From assembly GCA_963677415.2 (NCBI GenBank), contig CAXXFJ010000033.1:31714-95713 (forward strand): DNA of 64,000 nucleotides. Reading direction: 5' to 3'. The stretch is from JAQUTK01 sp963677415. GTDB taxonomy: Bacteria > Bacteroidota > Bacteroidia > Bacteroidales > JAQUTK01. This document shows, in pieces, positions 44,731 through 53,416 of this stretch; position 1 is the stretch's first letter; every line of letters starts with the position of its first letter. The notes beneath the pieces are model-generated. The model saw only the letters and a program-made list of their open reading frames with translations. It was not told where the DNA came from and ran no database searches. A program made the translations under genes and the position numbers.

Positions 44731-45416
44731 ATGAAGATCAAAACTATTTCAACAGCATTATTAGTCGTTATGTTAAGCGTTACATGCGTGAGTTGTACGC
44801 CAACAACTAAAACCGACAATTCATCCGATGCTACATCGGAAGTAAATGGCTATACCAAGAAGTACACCAACGCCGACTTTTACACCAATGGGGTGTTTAA
44901 TAAAGACACAGCACTAAAAGCATACTTAGACATGTTTGAATATTATGGGGTTCCTTATACCGACTTGATGAAAAAGGATATGTGGGTGACTGATTTTAAC
45001 CTTGGTGACTTCGAACATGTGGGGATGGGTGGTATCTTTTGGGTGAACGATTCTATTCACAACTATTTTGGTCATGAGATCTATTTATTGCCTAACCAAA
45101 TGATTGTGGAACATGCTCACATGCCAACTCCGGGTCATGCTGCCAAGTTTGAAAGCTGGTTGGTACGTAATGGCAGTTGCTACAACTATAGCATTGGTGA
45201 CTCAACAGCAAATCCACCTCAACTTCGGAAAGTCAAAAAGGTTTTATCACCGTTTCTCACTTTGCTGAAATGAAGGTGGGTGATATTCTTCCATTGGCTC
45301 AGATTGAATCCAAGCACTTCCTGTTTGCCGGTGACAATGGACTTATTGTGACCGAGTTTGGATCTTATCACGATGGTGCCGGTCTTCGTTTTACCAACCC
45401 AAGCGTAAAGTTTTAA
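44731..45416 (+). pseudogene. Exported cupin-like lipoprotein, paralogue 2, frameshifted near its 3' end
   Basis: It begins MKIKTISTALLVVMLSVTCVSC, a lipoprotein signal. The domain matches paralogue 1, including GHEIYLLPNQMIVEHAHMPTPGHAAKFESWLVRNGS. As written the frame stops at 45273 after LRKVKKVLSPFLTLLK. Adding one C near 45225 (CTTCGG to CTTCCGG) restores LPESQKGFITVSHFAEMK and the conserved end HFLFAGDNGLIVTEFGSYHD to the stop at 45414-45416. The missing base is the only defect, so this may be a sequencing error or a very recent mutation. Confidence 0.8.
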
Positions 45417-45457
45417 TACACCAATCCTATTTTATAAACCTATAATCGAATAGAATC

Positions 45458-45802
45458 ATGAGAAAATTAAATCATTTCGGAATTCCGACTCAGACCGTAC
45501 AAGCTGGTGAGAATTATGCTGAAGGACTGAAAGTGCATTTGACTGACTTTAGCAAGAGTGAAAACAAGATTGAGTTTCTTCGTTTTGAAGAAGGTTCGTG
45601 CATGCCGGATATTATACAGAAGGTGGCACATATAGCGTATGAAGTTCCTGATATGAAAGCTGCACTTGAAGGAAAGAATGTAATCGTCGAACCGATGGAA
45701 GGTGGTCCCGGTTTGCAAATTGCTTTCATTGTGGAAGAAGGAATTCCTATCGAACTGATGTGTTTTGATAGTAGTGTACAAAGACCCCAATCAGCTTATT
45801 AA
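45458..45802 (+). CDS. VOC-family (glyoxalase/epimerase-like) protein
   Basis: 114 residues, two beta-alpha-beta-beta-beta modules. Likely metal ligands are H6 (KLNHFGI), H58 (VAHIAYEV) and E99 (IPIELMCF), as in methylmalonyl-CoA epimerase-like VOC proteins. No signal peptide. In this operon it could isomerise a phosphorylated or keto intermediate between the kinase and the thiolase, a step done by the unrelated LsrG in the AI-2 pathway. That assignment is inference from context. Confidence 0.75.
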   Translation: MRKLNHFGIPTQTVQAGENYAEGLKVHLTDFSKSENKIEFLRFEEGSCMPDIIQKVAHIAYEVPDMKAALEGKNVIVEPMEGGPGLQIAFIVEEGIPIELMCFDSSVQRPQSAY

Positions 45803-45821
45803 TCCATAATAAACAAGACCT

Positions 45822-46841
45822 ATGACAACAAAAATCATGAATAAGTTCATCAATGAACCAGCAAATATTACAGCAGAGTTACTGGAAGGTTATGTAATGG
45901 CGTATCGCGACATAGTAACTCTTGATGGTGAAAACACCGTAGTGCGTGTGCATGCAAAATCGCAGGACAAAGTGGCCATCGTAACATTAGGCGGTGCCGG
46001 TCACGAACCTGCATTAAGCGGTTTTGTCGGCGAAGGAATGCTGGATTGTTCGGTGGTTGGCGACGTATTTGCAGCACCCGGTGCACAGCGTTTATATCAG
46101 GCTTTGCTGAAATTTAAACGTGAAGCAGGCATTTTATTGGTGGTTTTGAACCATTCCGGCGATGTGATGAGTGCTAATATGGCTTGTCAGCTGGCAGAAC
46201 GTGCGGGTATTAAAGTGAAGCAAATAGTTACACACGAAGATATCAGTGCCGGTTTGAATACACCGGATAGTGATCGTAGAGGATTGGCCGGTTGTATTCC
46301 ACTTTACAAGATTGTAGGTGCAGCTGCTGAGGATGGTAAATCGTTGGATGAGATTATTGAGATAGGTGAACGTTTCAATCAACAAATTGCAACGCTGGCT
46401 GTGGCAATGGGTTCTTGTACACATCCGCAAAACGGTGTTACGATCGCCCAGTTGGCTCCCGGTGAGATGGAAATCGGAATGGGACAACACGGTGAAGGTG
46501 GTGGCGGACGTCAGATGCTTATATCGGCTGATGATACGGCTGAGAAAATGGTGACGCAACTGATGGCTAAGATTCAACCCAAAGCCGGCGACAAAGTGCT
46601 GTTGTATATCAATGGAGTAGGAGCAACTACCATGATGGAAATGAATATCATTTTCCGCAAAGCATGTCAGGTGTTGGAAGCAACCGGAGCAAGTGTGGTG
46701 GAAAGCCGTATCGGCGAGATGCTGACTGTGCAGGAATCTGCCGGTTTTCAGATGTTGTTGGCTAAACTGGATGCTGATCACGTTGAACTGTTGAAAGATA
46801 GAAAAGCAAATTCACCTTTTTGGATAACCATTGGCAAATAA
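45822..46841 (+). CDS. dhaK: Dihydroxyacetone-kinase-type subunit DhaK
   Basis: 339 residues of the DhaK substrate-binding subunit: VTLGGAGHEPALSGFVGEGMLD, CSVVGDVFAAPGAQR, NHSGDVMSANMA and the covalent-substrate histidine H223 in GMGQHGEGGGGR. DhaK binds ketoses such as dihydroxyacetone or erythrulose as a hemiaminal on this His. It is followed by DhaL with a 3-nt gap. No PTS partner DhaM is in the window, and the operon also has LsrF, so the true substrate may be a C4-C5 diketone/ketose rather than dihydroxyacetone. The symbol denotes the family. Confidence 0.88.
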   Translation: MTTKIMNKFINEPANITAELLEGYVMAYRDIVTLDGENTVVRVHAKSQDKVAIVTLGGAGHEPALSGFVGEGMLDCSVVGDVFAAPGAQRLYQALLKFKREAGILLVVLNHSGDVMSANMACQLAERAGIKVKQIVTHEDISAGLNTPDSDRRGLAGCIPLYKIVGAAAEDGKSLDEIIEIGERFNQQIATLAVAMGSCTHPQNGVTIAQLAPGEMEIGMGQHGEGGGGRQMLISADDTAEKMVTQLMAKIQPKAGDKVLLYINGVGATTMMEMNIIFRKACQVLEATGASVVESRIGEMLTVQESAGFQMLLAKLDADHVELLKDRKANSPFWITIGK

Positions 46842-46844
46842 GTG

Positions 46845-47480
46845 ATGGAAAAGCTGACAATTGATGATTTCAAAAGAATGATTGCCGTGGCTCTGGATCA
46901 TATAACAGCCCGTTCGGATGAGTTTTCGGCTCTGGATGCTGTTATTGGTGACGGCGATCATGGCACGGCAATCGTTCAGGCATTAAAAGCGGTTACAGAA
47001 GCAGCCGATAGAGGTGTAGAGTTCAAAGCTATGCTTGACGATGTGGGTTTTAATGTGATGATGCAAACAAGTGGTTCGACCAGCACATTGCTCGGTGGTT
47101 TCTTCCTCGGAATGAGCGATTCCGTAACAGGTACCGAACTCACATCAGCCGAAGTGGTGGCGATGTTTCGTGGTGCTTTAGAGGGCGTGAAGAAACAAAC
47201 AAAAGCTTTAAAAGGGGATAAAACTATGATGGATGCGTTGATTCCTGCTATCGAAGCAATGGAAGCTTGTACGTCAACTGATATTAAGAAAATAATGCGT
47301 GCCGGTGCTGATGCTGCTTTGCAAGGTGCATCTGAAACGATACAAATGAAAGCCAATTTTGGCCGTGCCCGTAATTATGGCGAAAAGTCAATAGGATATG
47401 CAGACTCAGGTGCTGCTTCATGGGCCTGTATGTTTGATTCATTTGCAACGGCATTAGAGACAAATGGAGTGGACAACTAA
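46845..47480 (+). CDS. dhaL: Dihydroxyacetone-kinase-type nucleotide-binding subunit DhaL
   Basis: 211 residues from the ATG at 46845 (a GTG lies in frame just before). The helical-barrel DhaL domain has the Mg-nucleotide site ALDAVIGDGDHGTAI, the loop TSGSTSTLLGGFFLG and a GRARNYGEKSIGYADSGAAS end. It supplies the bound nucleotide for phosphoryl transfer to the DhaK-bound ketose. Whether it uses ATP directly or a bound ADP recharged by a PTS cannot be decided, but the absence of DhaM favours ATP. Confidence 0.88.
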   Translation: MEKLTIDDFKRMIAVALDHITARSDEFSALDAVIGDGDHGTAIVQALKAVTEAADRGVEFKAMLDDVGFNVMMQTSGSTSTLLGGFFLGMSDSVTGTELTSAEVVAMFRGALEGVKKQTKALKGDKTMMDALIPAIEAMEACTSTDIKKIMRAGADAALQGASETIQMKANFGRARNYGEKSIGYADSGAASWACMFDSFATALETNGVDN

Positions 47481-47529
47481 TGTCTCAACAAATAATTAGA
47501 GTAACTATTCATTTACAACTTTAGGAATA

Positions 47530-48402
47530 ATGGCAGATTTAGATGATTTAAGAGAAGGTAATAAATTTGGAATTGGACAGGCTGTTCAAAATCAATCGTT
47601 TCATATTAAGGGAGCAGACAATTTATCGTGGGGAAAGAAAGACCGTCTGACACGAATCTTTAATCCGAAGTCGGGAAGAACTGTCATGCTGGCTTTCGAT
47701 CATGGCTTTATTATGGGACCAACGTCGGGTGTGGAGAGAATCGACATAACAATTGCTCCATTGATGGAATATGCTGACTGCTTGATGTGTACACGAGGTA
47801 TTTTGCAATCATCGGTACCAGCCAATACCAACAAACCAATTTGCTTGCGTTCAGATGCCGGCACTACCATCCTGACTGAATTAAACGATAATGTAGTCAT
47901 TGATGTTGAAGATGCTATTCGCCTGAATGTATCTGCTATGGCTGTGATGCTGGCCATTGGTGATCCTGAGATGGAAGCTAAAACCATTGCCAATCTATTT
48001 AGAGCTGTTGATTCAGGCTCAAGATATGGTATTCCGGTCATGGGTGTTACCGCAGTGGGAAAAGATATGGCTCGTGATGCACGTTACTTTGGTTTGGCGT
48101 CACGTGTTTGTGCTGAGAATGGAGCCAATATCGTGAAGACATATTACTGCGAGGGTTTTGAGAATGTCGTGGCTTGCTGTCCGGTGCCTATTGTAATAGC
48201 AGGTGGTAAGAAGTTGCCGGAAAGAGATGCATTGGAGCTGTGCTATAAGGCTATCAATGATGGTGCAGCCGGTGTAGATATGGGGCGCAATGTGTTTCAA
48301 TCTGAAGATCCGATAGCGATGATTCAGGCTGTTCATGCGTTGGTGCACGAGAATTTGTCTGTTGATCAGGCTTTTCAGATGTTTAATGATTTGAAGAAAT
48401 AA
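47530..48402 (+). CDS. lsrF: LsrF: 3-hydroxy-5-phosphonooxypentane-2,4-dione thiolase
   Basis: 290 residues, colinear with E. coli LsrF over its whole length as I recall that sequence: MADLDD start, RIFNPKSGRTVMLAFDHGF, GVERIDI, LMCTRGIL, GVTAVGKDMARDARYF, catalytic lysine K203 in ANIVKTYYCEGF, then VPIVIAGGKKLPERDALE and GVDMGRNVFQSEDPIAM. In E. coli this class-I-aldolase-like thiolase transfers an acetyl group from the phosphorylated AI-2 product to CoA, giving DHAP and acetyl-CoA. No LsrK, LsrG, LsrB or ABC transporter is nearby; DhaKL is the only kinase. The enzyme could therefore serve a different phospho-diketone. It lies 49 nt after dhaL and 1 nt before the next gene. Confidence 0.9.
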   Translation: MADLDDLREGNKFGIGQAVQNQSFHIKGADNLSWGKKDRLTRIFNPKSGRTVMLAFDHGFIMGPTSGVERIDITIAPLMEYADCLMCTRGILQSSVPANTNKPICLRSDAGTTILTELNDNVVIDVEDAIRLNVSAMAVMLAIGDPEMEAKTIANLFRAVDSGSRYGIPVMGVTAVGKDMARDARYFGLASRVCAENGANIVKTYYCEGFENVVACCPVPIVIAGGKKLPERDALELCYKAINDGAAGVDMGRNVFQSEDPIAMIQAVHALVHENLSVDQAFQMFNDLKK

Positions 48403-48403
48403 G

Positions 48404-49324
48404 ATGAAAATGAGATTGCTCCTTGTTTGCTTTGCATTGTTTGGCTTAAATGCTGCTCAATCGGCAGAAACCTATCTTTTAATAGCAGGATCGGGTACTA
48501 AAGACGTGTCCATCTTTCAAAAATCGACGAAGAAGATCATTTGGAGTCATGATCTTGAAGCGGGTCAGGAATGCAACAGTGTTGCCATGAACAAGAAGGG
48601 TGAGGTTCTGTATTCTTATAAACAAGGAGCCAAACTCATCTCACTCGATCATAAAGTGATCTGGGATTATACCTGTTCTGAAGGATCAGAGTTGCAGTTA
48701 GCATCGGTTTTACCGGATGGTGGATACTTACTTGGTATTTGTGGCCACCCGGCAAAAATAGTGGAGTTGGATAAATACGGAGTGGTTCGGAAAGAACTTT
48801 CTATAAATATCAATGTTCAAGCTCCGCATCAACAGTTTCGTAGAATCTCAAAAGCTAAAAACGGAAACTATATTCTTCCAATCTTAGAAACCAATGAGAT
48901 TCTGGAAATTGACAAGAACGGGAAAGAGATAAACCGGTTGAATGTGGCTGCCGGCTGTTTTGCAGCCCTGGAACTGAAAGATGGTAATTTACTCGCTTCT
49001 GGTGGTGATTCACATCAATTTATGACAGTAAACCGACAAACAGGTGAGATATCAGGTCGTGTGACTCAGAATGATATTGAAGGTGTTTCTTTGCTGTATG
49101 TTGCTCAAATAAGGGTACTTGATAATGGCAATCTATTACTATGCAACTGGCAGGGACACAATCGTGAGGCTGGTGTAGATGAACCTCAACTTGTCGAAAT
49201 AGATCGGGAGAATAAGGTCGTGTGGTCATTGAATGATAAAAAGAGTTTCGACAAAATCTCATCTGTTTTCATCATTTCTCCCGATAAATCATTTACTATT
49301 TTCCTCAAAAAACTTAATCGCTGA
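48404..49324 (+). CDS. Exported beta-propeller protein
   Basis: 306 residues with signal peptide (MKMRLLLVCFALFGLNAAQSA). Repeating blades (YLLIAGSGTKDVSIFQKSTKKIIW, QLASVLPDGGYLLGI, GNYILPILETNEILEIDKNGK, GNLLLCNWQGHN) indicate a six- or seven-bladed PQQ/NHL-like propeller. No heme motif and no obvious quinone-binding Trp-docking pattern. It starts 1 nt after lsrF, so it is translationally coupled. Likely a periplasmic ligand-binding or lyase-type propeller; function not assigned. Confidence 0.7.
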   Translation: MKMRLLLVCFALFGLNAAQSAETYLLIAGSGTKDVSIFQKSTKKIIWSHDLEAGQECNSVAMNKKGEVLYSYKQGAKLISLDHKVIWDYTCSEGSELQLASVLPDGGYLLGICGHPAKIVELDKYGVVRKELSININVQAPHQQFRRISKAKNGNYILPILETNEILEIDKNGKEINRLNVAAGCFAALELKDGNLLASGGDSHQFMTVNRQTGEISGRVTQNDIEGVSLLYVAQIRVLDNGNLLLCNWQGHNREAGVDEPQLVEIDRENKVVWSLNDKKSFDKISSVFIISPDKSFTIFLKKLNR

Positions 49325-49329
49325 TATCA

Positions 49330-51456
49330 ATGAAAAAAATCAACTTATTACTGGTAATTGCACTCATCGGTGGTCAAGCACTGATGGCTCTACCAACAAA
49401 GAAAATAGTTGCTTCCACTTGGACCAGTGCTGCGGCAGCTTATAAAGTGGAACTTCTTGCAAAGCAAAAGGCTGTAGGGTTTCCAATAGAATCGGGCGAA
49501 GTAAAGAAAGGTGAGTTAAAGAAGATTACAGCCAAAGTCGCTAATCTGGATTATATCGTACTGGTTGTCACCGCTAAGAAAGGTGAGAAGAAATGCAATG
49601 ATGCCATTTGGGTCAACGCCAAAGTCTATGAAAAAGATGGAAAAGCGATTAATATCAGTGACTTGAAAATTAGTGGCCAAGCAAAACTGAATCAAAATTC
49701 CGGCGAAAAAGAAGTTGTGATTAATAAAAACAAAGTCAGCAACTCGATTTTGTCAAGTACCAGTAAGTATATATATATTCCCTTGGATAAGAAGTATGTA
49801 CGCTTTGAATCTGAGATTGGTATAGATGACAATAGTAAAGATAGTACTGCCATTTTCAGAATTCAGAGCGAGAGTGGTCAGAAAGAATTCAACGAACTGT
49901 CTGAACGTTTTCCGGAAGATTGTAATGCTTTTTTTCCTCTTTGTCCGACTACAGGCCAGTGTTGGTTGTCAAATGGTACGGCAAATGAGGATGAGGTAAT
50001 TATAAAAGAACTTCTCAACCGGTTAAAAGAAAAAGTATATTTTAATGATGAATTGACCAAGATCGCCAGCCTTCCGGCAGCAAAACAAACAGAGGCTTAT
50101 TTGTCACTTTTCAAAGATCTGTCAGATGTAATAAAGATTCAGTCTGAGGTGGACTGGATAAATATCGAATCCATTCAATTGGCTTTCGATGATATGAAGA
50201 AGAATGCATCGTTTAATGCCGCTGTCAATCAGGAAAAGTTAAACCAACTCAGCTCGTTGGTGAAAGCTGGTTTCGAGGGTCTTTGCATGAATAATAAGGA
50301 CGCTATTGCCCATGCAAGCAAAGCCATTGCACTTAAAAAAGAGATTCTGTTAGCCAATCCTTTGTTTGATATGGATAAGATCATTGTAGGAAAATATAAA
50401 GTAGGATACAATGCGCGATCGGTGAATGTTTCTTCATTAGGCACAGAGCCTGCCAACTGGAGCTGCTTAATGTCTGCCAATAGGAAAGGCTTTAAAGCCG
50501 AGATTGCTGAACTTTCCAATTTACGTGGGGAATTGCGCTCAACCACCCTCTTCAAAGCACAAAACAACTCCTCCCTTCCGCATATTCGCTTAAACTGGAA
50601 TGCGGATCATATTTTGTTTACCATGTCAAATGCAGATGGCTTGTGGCAGGTTTATGAAGTGGATATGGAGGGTAAAAATCTCCGCCAGGTAATCAAATCA
50701 ACAGAACCGGATCTGGAGTTCTTTGATGCGACTTATCTGCCCAATGGCAAAATTATAGCTGTGTCCAATATAGGATATTTAGGAGTACCTTGTGTAGATG
50801 GTAGTGATATTGCAGGGAACATGGTGTTATATGATCAAAATACGGATGATCTTCGCCGTATCACTTTTGATCAGGAAAGCAATTGGGGACCTATCGTAAT
50901 GAACAACGGCCGTGTCATGTACACACGTTGGGAATATACCGATCTGACTCACTATTTTTCGCGTATTGTGATGCATATGAATCCTGATGGAACCGAGCAA
51001 AAAGCCTTGTACGGAAGCGGTTCGTATTTCCCCAATAGTACATTTGATATCAAACCACTGCCAGGCAACGGAACTCGTTTTGTTGGAATTATTTCAGGCC
51101 ATCACGGTGTAGTTCGTGCGGGTCGTATGCTGATTTTCGATCCATCAATTGCTCGGAAAAATGCAGATGGGATTGTTCATGAATTCCCTTATCGCAACCG
51201 TAAAGTGGTGCCAATCATTAAGGATGAATTAGTGAATGGTGTATGGCCACAATTTATTAAGCCGTATCCATTGAATGAAAATTATTATCTTGTTACTGCA
51301 AAGCTGACTCCGGATGGTTTATGGGGGATATATTTGGTGGATACATTTGATAACCTTACCCTGTTGAAAGAAGCGGAAGGAGAAGGCTATATTCATGCTA
51401 CCCCGGTAACAAAAACAGCTGTACCTCCAATAATCCCGGATAAAATCAAACTTTAA
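49330..51456 (+). CDS. Exported NPCBM-like plus TolB/hydrazine-synthase-alpha-like propeller protein
   Basis: 708 residues, signal peptide MKKINLLLVIALIGGQALMA. Residues about 60-190 resemble an NPCBM carbohydrate-binding module (WVNAKVYEKDGKAIN, YVRFESEIGIDDNSKDSTAIFRI). A helical stretch follows (200-330). Residues about 390-700 are propeller blades of the HzsA/TolB type (IRLNWNADHILFTMSNADGLWQVYEVD, YTRWEYTDLTHYFSRIVMHMNPDGT, SGHHGVVRAGRMLIFDP). In many relatives this propeller is fused to the heme domain that here is encoded by the next gene, 20 nt downstream, so the two products probably form one complex. Confidence 0.7.
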   Translation: MKKINLLLVIALIGGQALMALPTKKIVASTWTSAAAAYKVELLAKQKAVGFPIESGEVKKGELKKITAKVANLDYIVLVVTAKKGEKKCNDAIWVNAKVYEKDGKAINISDLKISGQAKLNQNSGEKEVVINKNKVSNSILSSTSKYIYIPLDKKYVRFESEIGIDDNSKDSTAIFRIQSESGQKEFNELSERFPEDCNAFFPLCPTTGQCWLSNGTANEDEVIIKELLNRLKEKVYFNDELTKIASLPAAKQTEAYLSLFKDLSDVIKIQSEVDWINIESIQLAFDDMKKNASFNAAVNQEKLNQLSSLVKAGFEGLCMNNKDAIAHASKAIALKKEILLANPLFDMDKIIVGKYKVGYNARSVNVSSLGTEPANWSCLMSANRKGFKAEIAELSNLRGELRSTTLFKAQNNSSLPHIRLNWNADHILFTMSNADGLWQVYEVDMEGKNLRQVIKSTEPDLEFFDATYLPNGKIIAVSNIGYLGVPCVDGSDIAGNMVLYDQNTDDLRRITFDQESNWGPIVMNNGRVMYTRWEYTDLTHYFSRIVMHMNPDGTEQKALYGSGSYFPNSTFDIKPLPGNGTRFVGIISGHHGVVRAGRMLIFDPSIARKNADGIVHEFPYRNRKVVPIIKDELVNGVWPQFIKPYPLNENYYLVTAKLTPDGLWGIYLVDTFDNLTLLKEAEGEGYIHATPVTKTAVPPIIPDKIKL

Positions 51457-51476
51457 TACACACAAACTTATTGATC

Positions 51477-53381
51477 ATGTTTAAAATAAGACTTCTGTTC
51501 ATTGCATGTATAACTTCGCAATTTCTTTCTGCTCAAGGAGAGAAAGAACGTGCCAAAAATGCTGTCGTATTTATCCAGGATATTTACGAAGGTGAAGGCT
51601 TGAAAGGTGTACCTCGAGGAACAGTCAAAGCCATACGCATATTGAATTACGAGTTTGCATATATAAAATCACCCTCTAACAATAATGCTCAAGGTGTTCA
51701 AAGTGGTTGGGATATTAAGCGCTCATTAGGCGAAGTGCCTGTTGAAGCAGATGGATCCGTTCTGTTTAATGTTCCATCGAATACGCCAATTTCATTTCAA
51801 CCGCTTGATGCTGAAGGTAGAGCTCTTCAATTAATGCGTAGCTGGACAACCGGAATGCCGGGAGAAGTGATCTCTTGTACCGGTTGTCATGAAAATCAAA
51901 ACCAGATACCAATGCCTAAGCGTTCCATTGCTTCAGGTAAAGCTCCTTCTTCATTGATCAAACCAGTGGGTGGGGTACGACCATTTACATTTGAAATGGA
52001 AGTGCAGCCTGTGCTCGACCGTGCTTGTATTGCTTGTCATAATGGAAATGGTACTATCTCAGATCTTACAGGTGGTCGTTTTGATGAATCGACTAAGTAT
52101 GGCAAAAGTTACCTTAATCTTCATCCCTATGTTTTTCGTCAAGGTCCCGAAGCTGAAATGGAAGTGCTGAATCCGTATGAATATCATGCTTCTGTGAGTC
52201 CACTGATCCAAATGCTGAAGAAGGGGCATCATAATGTGCAACTCACAGACAAAGAATGGCGTACTTTATATAACTGGATTGATTTTAATGCTCCTTTTAA
52301 CAGTACATTTCAGGCCGTTGATTATAAAGGTGTTGATCAAATCAAACGAAGGATGGAGCTGTATGATAAATATGGTGGAAATTCCAGTATCGATTGGCAA
52401 GGCGAGATCGTTGCTTATGCAGATTATCTGAAAAAGCAACCTAAAATTGTTCCAGTTAAACCAGTTGAGCTGGTTGCAAAATCAGTGAAAGAAGTGAAAC
52501 TGAAAGGTTGGCCATTTGGTGTCGATGATGTAACCCGGATGTTGGCAAAAGAAAGGGAAACAAAAAAAACAATTGATCTTGGAGATAGTATAAAAATGAA
52601 CTTTGTTCGTATCCCTGCCGGAAAGTTTGTGATGGGTAAGAATGGAACTTCTGATTATTCACCGGCGAGTATTGCCAAAATTGATAAGGGATTTTGGATG
52701 GCAGAAATAGAGGTGAGCAACGAACAAATGCGTGCCATCTTACCAGAACACAATAGCCGTTTTATACAGCAACAATGGAAAGATCACGTCGGACCTGGAT
52801 ATATTGCAAACAGTCCGAAACAACCTGCCATTCGTATGACATGGAACGAAGCCATGGATTATTGTAAAAAGCTAAGTGAGAAAACTGGTTTGAAGTGTAC
52901 CTTGCCAACAGAAACACAATGGGAGTGGGCATGTAGAGCAGGATGTGAAACTGACTTTTGGTATGGAAATTTGAATACTAGTTTTGCTCCTTATGAAAAT
53001 ATGGCAGATAAACAGCTAAATAAATTGGCAGTTAGTGGTGTTGATCCACAGCCTCAATCTGAAAATTGGTTTTGGTATAAATATTATACGTATCAACCCA
53101 AGGATAATACTGTCGACGATGGTTCATTCTTAACAGTGCAAGGTGCAAAATATCAGTCGAATGCTTTTGGGTTGTATGATATGCATGGAAATGTGTCTGA
53201 GTGGACTCGCTCCGATTATGTGCCCTATCCTTTGAAGAAGAATGCGACTAATGATCTGAAAGTAGTAAGAGGAGGTTCGTGGATTGATCCACCCAAGACT
53301 TCTACCAGTTATTTCCGTAAGTCTTTTTTGCCTTGGCAGAGTGTTCATAATGTAGGTTTCCGGGTGATTATTGAAGAGTAA
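51477..53381 (+). CDS. Exported di-heme HzsA-like protein fused to a SUMF1 domain
   Basis: The start used is ATG MFKIRLLFIACITSQFLSAQ; a TTG two codons upstream is unnecessary. Residues about 25-300 match the C-terminal part of hydrazine-synthase-alpha-like proteins, with two c-heme sites, CTGCH (C134-H138) and CIACH (C184-H188), and EVPVEADGSVLFNVPSNTPISFQ. Residues about 365-630 are a formylglycine-generating-enzyme/EgtB-like SUMF1 domain (IPAGKFVMGKNG, MTWNEAMDYCKKLSEKTGLKCTLPTETQWEWACRAG, YDMHGNVSEWTRSDY, GGSWIDPP, GFRVI). SUMF1 domains oxidise sulfatase cysteines or bind ligands, and no sulfatase is in the window. This is an unusual electron-transfer plus SUMF1 fusion. Confidence 0.8.
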   Translation: MFKIRLLFIACITSQFLSAQGEKERAKNAVVFIQDIYEGEGLKGVPRGTVKAIRILNYEFAYIKSPSNNNAQGVQSGWDIKRSLGEVPVEADGSVLFNVPSNTPISFQPLDAEGRALQLMRSWTTGMPGEVISCTGCHENQNQIPMPKRSIASGKAPSSLIKPVGGVRPFTFEMEVQPVLDRACIACHNGNGTISDLTGGRFDESTKYGKSYLNLHPYVFRQGPEAEMEVLNPYEYHASVSPLIQMLKKGHHNVQLTDKEWRTLYNWIDFNAPFNSTFQAVDYKGVDQIKRRMELYDKYGGNSSIDWQGEIVAYADYLKKQPKIVPVKPVELVAKSVKEVKLKGWPFGVDDVTRMLAKERETKKTIDLGDSIKMNFVRIPAGKFVMGKNGTSDYSPASIAKIDKGFWMAEIEVSNEQMRAILPEHNSRFIQQQWKDHVGPGYIANSPKQPAIRMTWNEAMDYCKKLSEKTGLKCTLPTETQWEWACRAGCETDFWYGNLNTSFAPYENMADKQLNKLAVSGVDPQPQSENWFWYKYYTYQPKDNTVDDGSFLTVQGAKYQSNAFGLYDMHGNVSEWTRSDYVPYPLKKNATNDLKVVRGGSWIDPPKTSTSYFRKSFLPWQSVHNVGFRVIIEE

Positions 53382-53416
53382 ATCTAATAGTCTAATAACA
53401 TAAAGAATCTACCAAT

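Noticed and set aside
46134..46781. A 215-codon open frame on the minus strand
   Set aside because: It is antisense to dhaK, which is strongly supported by family motifs; the antisense product is His/Ser-rich noise.
49330..53381. True hydrazine synthase (anammox)
   Set aside because: Only HzsA-like domains are present, fused to unrelated modules; HzsB/HzsC and other anammox genes are absent and the organism type does not fit.
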